64,000 nucleotides of DNA from Glandiceps talaboti (taxonomy: Eukaryota > Hemichordata > Enteropneusta > Spengelidae), in the NCBI RefSeq assembly GCF_964340395.1, contig NC_135550.1, positions 23,760,176-23,824,175 of the forward strand. The letters are read 5' to 3'. Positions within the stretch are counted from its first letter, which is position 1. Each line of letters starts with the position of its first letter. The notes below the pieces were generated by a model. It searched no databases, was not told where the DNA came from, and saw nothing but the letters and a program-made list of their open reading frames with translations. Positions 52,201 through 61,200 of this stretch are shown in pieces. Made by a program: the position numbers and the translations under genes.

Positions 52201-55200
52201 TGTGATCGATTCATTTTACAGTGGTTTATGACATGAATTTGAAGGTCTGAAATGTAGCTAGCAGCAACCCACCTGAGACGGGCTCTATGCAAACGTGTCC
52301 ACAGCCATTACTACAACATTTGCTAAATCCTGGACAGGAATTGTCATCAGTACACATTTCAGTACATATACCAACTTGGCCTGTTGGTACTGCAGGGCAC
52401 TCGCCTGGTTTGGGAACTGAAAATGAAAGACATGGAGAAAATGGTTATATCATATTTACACATGATCATGATATGGTGATGGATTAGTGGTTAAAATTGA
52501 AAGTATTTCTCAATAATCTCACATTCACAAAAACCCTGAGAAGTATACACTTATGATGCCCAGCTACTGCTGTACTCGCGAGTGGTCGAGCTGAGAATCA
52601 CATCACAACACTTAATATGTACAGCAGCAGTGAAGGGCATACCACAAGCATTGCTACAGCCTTTGGTACTTTCTGAGTGGTGGGCATTATATACACCATG
52701 GTAAGCACTATTCTGCATATTTCTTACCAGGTTCTGCATCGACACACACATGTCCACAACCATTACTGCAACATTTCTGAGACCCTGAACAATGAGCATC
52801 ATCACTGCATCCTTCTACACAAATGCCTCCCATTCCTTCTTCAACAGCTGGGCATTGGCCTTCTTTGGTAACTGTCAAAAGAGTAAATGTTGTCTGTCAG
52901 TGTTACATCATGAGCAGCCCAAATAAAGTAAGATTAAGTCTGTGTGATCGATTCATTTTACAGTGGTTTATGACATGAATTTGAAGGTCTGAAATGTAGC
53001 TAGCAGCAACCCACCTGAGACGGGCTCTATGCAAACGTGTCCACAGCCATTACTACAACATTTGCTAAATCCTGGACAGGAATTGTCATCAGTACACATT
53101 TCAGTACATATACCAACTTGGCCTGCTGGTACTGCAGGGCACTCGCCTGGTTTGGGAACTGCAATGAAAGACATGGAGAAAATGGTTAAATCATATTTAC
53201 ACATGATGATGATATGGTAATGGATTAGTGGTTAAAATTGAAAGTATTTCTCAATAATCTCACATTCAAAAAAACCCTGAAATGTATACACTGATGATGC
53301 CCAGCTACTGCTGTACTCGCGAGTGGTCGAGCTGAGAATCACATCACAACACTTAATATGTACAGCAGCTGTGAAGGGCATACCACAAGCATTGCTACAG
53401 CCTTTGGTACTTTCTAAGTGGTGGGCATTATATTCACCAAGGCAAGCACTATTCTGCATATTTCTTACCAGGTTCTGCTTCGACACACACATGTCCACAA
53501 CCATTACTGCAACATTTCTGAGACCCTGAACAATGAGCATCATCACTGCATCCTTCTACACAAATGCCTCCCATTCCTTCTTCAACAGCTGGGCATTGAC
53601 CTTCTTTGGTAACTGTCAAAAGAGTAAATATTGTCTGTCAGTGTTACATCATGAGCAGCCCAAATAAAGTAAGATAAAGTCTGTGTGATCGATTCATTTT
53701 ACAGTGGTTTATGACATGAATTTGAAGGTCTGAAATGTAGCTAGCAGCAACCCACCTGAGACGGGCTCTATGCAAACGTGTCCACAGCCATTACTACAAC
53801 ATTTGCTAAATCCTGGACAGGAATTGTCATCAGTACACATTTCAGTACATATACCAACTTGGCCTGCTGGTACTGCAGGGCACTCGCCTGGTTTGGGAAC
53901 TGAAAATGAAAGACATGGAGAAAATGGTTAAATCATATTTACACATGATGATGATATGGTGATGGATTAGTGGTTAAAATTGAAAGTATTTCTGAATAAT
54001 CTCACATTCACAAAAATCCTGAGAAGTATACACTGATGATGCCCAGCTACTGCTGTACTCGCGAGTGGTCGAGCTGAGAATCACATCACAACACTTAATA
54101 TGTACAGCAGCAGTGAAGGGCATACCACAAGCATTGCTACAGCCTTTGGTACTTTCTGAGTGGTGGGCATTATATACACCAAGGTAAGCACTATTCTGCA
54201 TATTTCTTACCAGGTTCTGCATCGACACACACATGTCCACAACCATTACTGCAACATTTCTGAGACCCTAAACAATGAGCATCATCACTGCATCCTTCTA
54301 CACAAATGCCTACCATTCCTTCTTCAACAGCTGGGCATTGACCTTCTTTGGTAACTGTCAAAAGAGTAAATGTTGTCCGTCAGTGTTACATCATGAGCAG
54401 CCCAAATAAAGTAAGATAAAGTCTGTGTGATCGATTCATTTTACAGTGGTTTATGACATGAATTTGAAGGTCTGAAATGTAGCTAGCAGCAACCCACCTG
54501 AGACGGGCTCTATGCAAACGTGTCCACAGCCATTACTACAACATTTGCTAAATCCTGGACAGGAATTGTCATCAGTACACATTTCAGTACATATACCAAC
54601 TTGGCCTGCTGGTACTGCAGGGCACTCGCCTGGTTTGGGAACTGCAATGAAAGACATGGAGAAAATGGTTAAATCATATTTACACATGATGATGATATGG
54701 TGATGGATTAGTGGTTAAAATTGAAAGTATTTCTCAATAATCTCACATTCAAAAAAAACCCTGAAATGTATACACTGATGATGCCCAGCTACTGCTGTAC
54801 TCGCGAGTGGTCGAGCTGAGAATCACATCACAACACTTAATATGTACAGCAGCAGTGAAGGGCATACCACAAGCATTGCTACAGCCTTTGGTACTTTCTG
54901 TGTGGTGGGCATTATATACACCAAGGCAAGCACTATTCTGCATATTTCTTACCAGGTTCTGCTTCGACACACACATGTCCACAACCATTACTGCAACATT
55001 TCTGAGACCCTGAACAATGAGCATCATCACTGCATCCTTCTACACAAATGCCTCCCATTCCTTCTTCAACAGCTGGGCATTGACCTTCTTTGGTAACTGT
55101 CAAAAGAGTAAATGTTGTCTGTCAGTGTTACATCATGAGCAGCCCAAATAAAGTAAGATAAAGTCTGTGTGATCGATTCATTTTACAGTGGTTTATGACA

Positions 55201-58200
55201 TGAATTTGAAGGTCTGAAATGTAGCTAGCAGCAACCCACCTGAGACGGGCTCTATGCAAACGTGTCCACAGCCATTACTACAACATTTGCTAAATCCTGG
55301 ACAGGAATTGTCATCAGTACACATTTCAGTACATATACCAACTTGGCCTGCTGGTACTGCAGGGCACTCGCCTGGTTTGGGAACTGAAAATGAAAGACAT
55401 GGAGAAAATGGTTAAATCATATTTACACATGATGATGATATGGTGATGGATTAGTGGTTAAAATTGAAAGTATTTCTGAATAATCTCACATTCACAAAAA
55501 TCCTGAGAAGTATACACTGATGATGCCCAGCTACTGCTGTACTCGCGAGTGGTCGAGCTGAGAATCACATCACAACACTTAATATGTACAGCAGCAGTGA
55601 AGGGCATACCACAAGCATTGCTACAGCCTTTGGTACTTTCTGAGTGGTGGGCATTATATACACCAAGGTAAGCACTATTCTGCATATTTCTTACCAGGTT
55701 CTGCATCGACACACACATGTCCACAACCATTACTGCAACATTTCTGAGACCCTAAACAATGAGCATCATCACTGCATCCTTCTACACAAATGCCTACCAT
55801 TCCTTCTTCAACAGCTGGGCATTGACCTTCTTTGGTAACTGTCAAAAGAGTAAATGTTGTCCGTCAGTGTTACATCATGAGCAGCCCAAATAAAGTAAGA
55901 TAAAGTCTGTGTGATCGATTCATTTTACAGTGGTTTATGACATGAATTTGAAGGTCTGACATGTAGCTAGCAGCATCCCACCTGAGACGGGCTCTATGCA
56001 AACGTGTCCACAGCCATTACTACAACATTTGCTAAATCCTGGACAGGAATTGTCATCAGTACACATTTCAGTACATATACCAACTTGGCCTGCTGGTACT
56101 GCAGGGCACTCCCCTGGTTTGGGAACTGCAATGAAAGACATGGAGAAAATGGTTAAATCATATTTACACATGATGATGATATGGTGATGGATTAGTGGTT
56201 AAAATTGAAAATATTTCTCAATAATCTCACATTCAAAAAAACCCCTGAAATGTATACACTGATGATGCCCAGCTACTGCTGTACTCGCGAGTGGTCGAGC
56301 TGAGAATCACATCACAACATTTAATATGTACAGTAGCTGTGAAGGGCATACCACAAACATTGCTACAGCCTTTGGTACTTTCTGTGTGGTGGGGATTATA
56401 TACACCAAGGCAAGCACTATTCTGCATATTTCTTACCAGGTTCTGCTTCGACACACACATGTCCACAACCATTACTGCAACATTTCTGAGACCCTGAACA
56501 ATGAGCATCATCACTGCATCCTTCTACACAAATGCCTCCCATTCCTTCTTCAACAGCTGGGCATTGACCTTCTTTGGTAACTGTCAAAAGGGTAAATGTT
56601 GTCTGTCAGTGTTACATCATGAGCAGCCCAAATAAAGTAAGGTAAAGTCTGTGTGATCGATTCATTTTACAGTGGTTTATGACATGAATTTGAAAGTCTG
56701 AAATGTAGCTAGCAGCAACCCACCTGAGACGGGCTCTATGCAAACGTGTCCACAGCCATTACTACAACATTTGCTAAATCCTGGACAGGAATTGTCATCA
56801 GTACACATTTCAGTACATATACCAACTTGGCCTGCTGGTACTGCAGGGCACTCGCCTGGTTTGGGAACTGAAAATGAAAGACATGGAGAAAATGGTTAAA
56901 TCATATTTACACATGATGATGATATGGTGATGGATTAGTGGTTAAAATTGAAAGTATTTCTGAATAATCTCACATTCACAAAAATCCTGAGAAGTATACA
57001 CTGATGATGCCCAGCTACTGCTGTACTCGCGAGTGGTCGAGCTGAGAATCACATCACAACACTTAATATGTACAGCAGCTGTGAAGGGCATACCACAAGC
57101 ATTGCTACAGCCTTTGGTACTTTCTGAGTGGTGGGCATTATATACACCAAGGCAAGCACTATTCTGCATATTTCTTACCAGGTTCTGCATCGACACACAC
57201 ATGTCCACAACCATTACTGCAACATTTCTGAGACCCTAAACAATGAGCATCATCACTGCATCCTTCTACACAAATGCCTACCATTCCTTCTTCAACAGCT
57301 GGGCATTGACCTTCTTTGGTAACTGTCAAAAGAGTAAATGTTGTCCGTCAGTGTTACATCATGAGCAGCCCAAATAAAGTAAGATAAAGTCTGTGTGATC
57401 GATTCATTTTACAGTGGTTTATGACATGAATTTGAAGGTCTGACATGTAGCTAGCAGCAACCCACCTGAGACGGGCTCTATGCAAACGTGTCCACAGCCA
57501 TTACTACAACATTTGCTAAATCCTGGACAGGAATTGTCATCAGTACACATTTCAGTACATATACCAACTTGGCCTGCTGGTACTGCAGGGCACTCGCCTG
57601 GTTTGGGAACTGCAATGAAAGACATGGAGAAAATGGTTAAATCATATTTACACATGATGATGATATGGTGATGGATTAGTGGTTAAAATTGAAAGTATTT
57701 CTCAATAATCTCACATTCAAAAAAAACCCTGAAATGTATACACTGATGATGCCCAGCTACTGCTGTACTCGCGAGTGGTCGAGCTGAGAATCACATCACA
57801 ACACTTAATATGTACAGCAGCAGTGAAGGGCATACCACAAGCATTGCTACAGCCTTTGGTACTTTCTGAGTGGTGGGCATTATATACACCAAGGTAAGCA
57901 CTATTCTGCATATTTCTTACCAGGTTCTGCATCGACACACACATGTCCACAACCATTACTGCAACATTTCTGAGACCCTAAACAATGAGCATCATCACTG
58001 CATCCTTCTACACAAATGCCTACCATTCCTTCTTCAACAGCTGGGCATTGACCTTCTTTGGTAACTGTCAAAAGAGTAAATGTTGTCCGTCAGTGTTACA
58101 TCATGAGCAGCCCAAATAAAGTAAGATAAAGTCTGTGTGATCGATTCATTTTACAGTGGTTTATGACATGAATTTGAAGGTCTGAAATGTCGCTAGCAGC

Positions 58201-61200
58201 AACCCACCTGAGGCGGGCTCTATGCAAACGTGTCCACAGCCATTACTACAACATTTGCTAAATCCTGGACAGGAATTGTCATCAGTACACATTTCAGTAC
58301 ATATACCAACTTGGCCTGCTGGTACTGCAGGGCACTCGCCTGGTTTGGGAACTGCAATGAAAGACATGGAGAAAATGGTTAAATCATATTTACACATGAT
58401 GATGATATGGTGATGGATTAGTGGTTAAAATTGAAAGTATTTCTCAATAAGCTCACATTCAAAAAAACCCCTGAAATGTATACACTGATGATGCCCAGCT
58501 ACTGCTGTACTCGCGAGTGGTCGAGCTGAGAATCACATCACAACACTTAATATGTACAGCAGCTGTGAAGGGCATACCACAAACATTGCTACAGCCTTTG
58601 GTACTTTCTGTGTGGTGGGCATTATATACACCAAGGCAAGCACTATTCTGCATATTTCTTACCAGGTTCTGCTTCGACACACACATGTCCACAACCATTA
58701 CTGCAACATTTCTGAGACCCTGAACAATGAACATCATCACTGCATCCTTCTACACAAATGCCTACCATTCCTTCTTCAACAACTGGGCATTGACCTTCTT
58801 TGGTAACTGTCAAGAGAGTAAATGTTGTCTGTCAGTGTTACATCATGAGCAGCCCAAATAAGGTAAGATAAAGTCTGTGTGATGGATTCATTTTATGACA
58901 TGAATTTGAAGGTCTGAAATGTAGCTAGCAGCAACCCACCTGAGACGGGCTCTATGCAAACGTGTCCACAGCCATTACTACAACATTTGCTAAATCCTGG
59001 ACAGGAATTGTCATCAGTACACATTTCAGTACATATACCAACTTGGCCTGCTGGTACTGCAGGGCACTCGCCTGGTTTGGGAACTGAAAATGAAAGGCAT
59101 GGAGAAAATGGTTAAATCATATTTACACATGATGATGGATTAGTGGTTAAAATTGAAAGTATTTCTCAATAATCTCACATTCAAAAAAACCCCTGAAATG
59201 TATACACTGATGATGCCCAGCTACTGCTGTACTCGCGAGTGGTCGAGCTGAGAATCACATCACAACACTTAATATGTACAGCAGCTGTGAAGGGCATACC
59301 ACAAACATTGCTACAGCCTTTGGTACTTTCTGTGTGGTGGGCATTATATACACCAAGGCAAGCACTATTCTGCATATTTCTTACCGGGTTCTGCTTCGAC
59401 ACACACATGTCCACAACCATTACTGCAACATTTCTGAGACCCTGAACAATGAGCATCATCACTGCATCCTTCTACACAAATGCCTACCATTCCTTCTTCA
59501 ACAACTGGGCATTGACCTTCTTTGGTAACTGTCAAGAGAGTAAATGTTGTCTGTCAGTGTTACATCATGAGCAGCCCAAATAAAGTAAGATAAAGTCTGT
59601 GTGATGGATTCATTTTATGACATGAATTTGAAGGTCTGAAATGTAGCTAGCAGCAACCCACCTGAGACGGGCTCTATGCAAACGTGTCCACAGCCATTAC
59701 TACAACATTTGCTAAATCCTGGACAGGAATTGTCATCAGTACACATTTCAGTACATATACCAACTTGGCCTGCTGGTACTGCAGGGCACTCGCCTGGTTT
59801 GGGAACTGCAATGAAAGACATGGAGAAAATGGTTAAATCATATTTACACATGATGATGATATGGTGATGGATTAGTGGTTAAAATTGAAAGTATTTCTCA
59901 ATAAGCTCACATTCAAAAAAACCCCTGAAATGTATACACTGATGATGCCCAGCTACTGCTGTACTCGCGAGTGGTCGAGCTGAGAATCACATCACAACAC
60001 TTAATATGTACAGCAGCTGTGAAGGGCATACCACAAACATTGCTACAGCCTTTGGTACTTTCTGTGTGGTGGGCATTATATACACCAAGGCAAGCACTAT
60101 TCTGCATATTTCTTACCAGGTTCTGCTTCGACACACACATGTCCACAACCATTACTGCAACATTTCTGAGACCCTGAACAATGAGCATCATCACTGCATC
60201 CTTCTACACAAATGCCTACCATTCCTTCTTCAACAACTGGGCATTGACCTTCTTTGGTAACTGTCAAGAGAGTAAATGTTGTCTGTCAGTGTTACATCAT
60301 GAGCAGCCCAAATAAGGTAAGATAAAGTCTGTGTGATGGATTCATTTTATGACATGAATTTGAAGGTCTGAAATGTAGCTAGCAGCAACCCACCTGAGAC
60401 GGGCTCTATGCAAACGTGTCCACAGCCATTACTACAACATTTGCTAAATCCTGGACAGGAATTGTCATCAGTACACATTTCAGTACATATACCAACTTGG
60501 CCTGCTGGTACTGCAGGGCACTCGCCTGGTTTGGGAACTGAAAATGAAAGGCATGGAGAAAATGGTTAAATCATATTTACACATGATGATGGATTAGTGG
60601 TTAAAATTGAAAGTATTTCTCAATAATCTCACATTCAAAAAAAACCCTGAAATGTATACACTGATGATGCCCAGCTACTGCTGTACTCGCGAGTGGTCGA
60701 GCTGAGAATCACATCACAACACTTAATATGTACAGCAGCTGTGAAGGGCATACCACAAACATTGCTACAGCCTTTGGTACTTTCTGTGTGGTGGGCATTA
60801 TATACACCAAGGCAAGCACTATTCTGCATATTTCTTACCGGGTTCTGCTTCGACACACACATGTCCACAACCATTACTGCAACATTTCTGAGACCCTGAA
60901 CAATGAGCATCATCACTGCATCCTTCTACACAAATGCCTACCATTCCTTCTTCAACAACTGGGCATTGACCTTCTTTGGTAACTGTCAAGAGAGTAAATG
61001 TTGTCTGTCAGTGTTACATCATGAGCAGCCCAAATAAAGTAAGATAAAGTCTGTGTGATGGATTCATTTTATGACATGAATTTGAAGGTCTGAAATGTAG
61101 CTAGCAGCAACCCACCTGAGACGGGCTCTATGCAAACGTGTCCACAGCCATTACTACAACATTTGCTAAATCCTGGACAGGAATTGTCATCAGTACACAT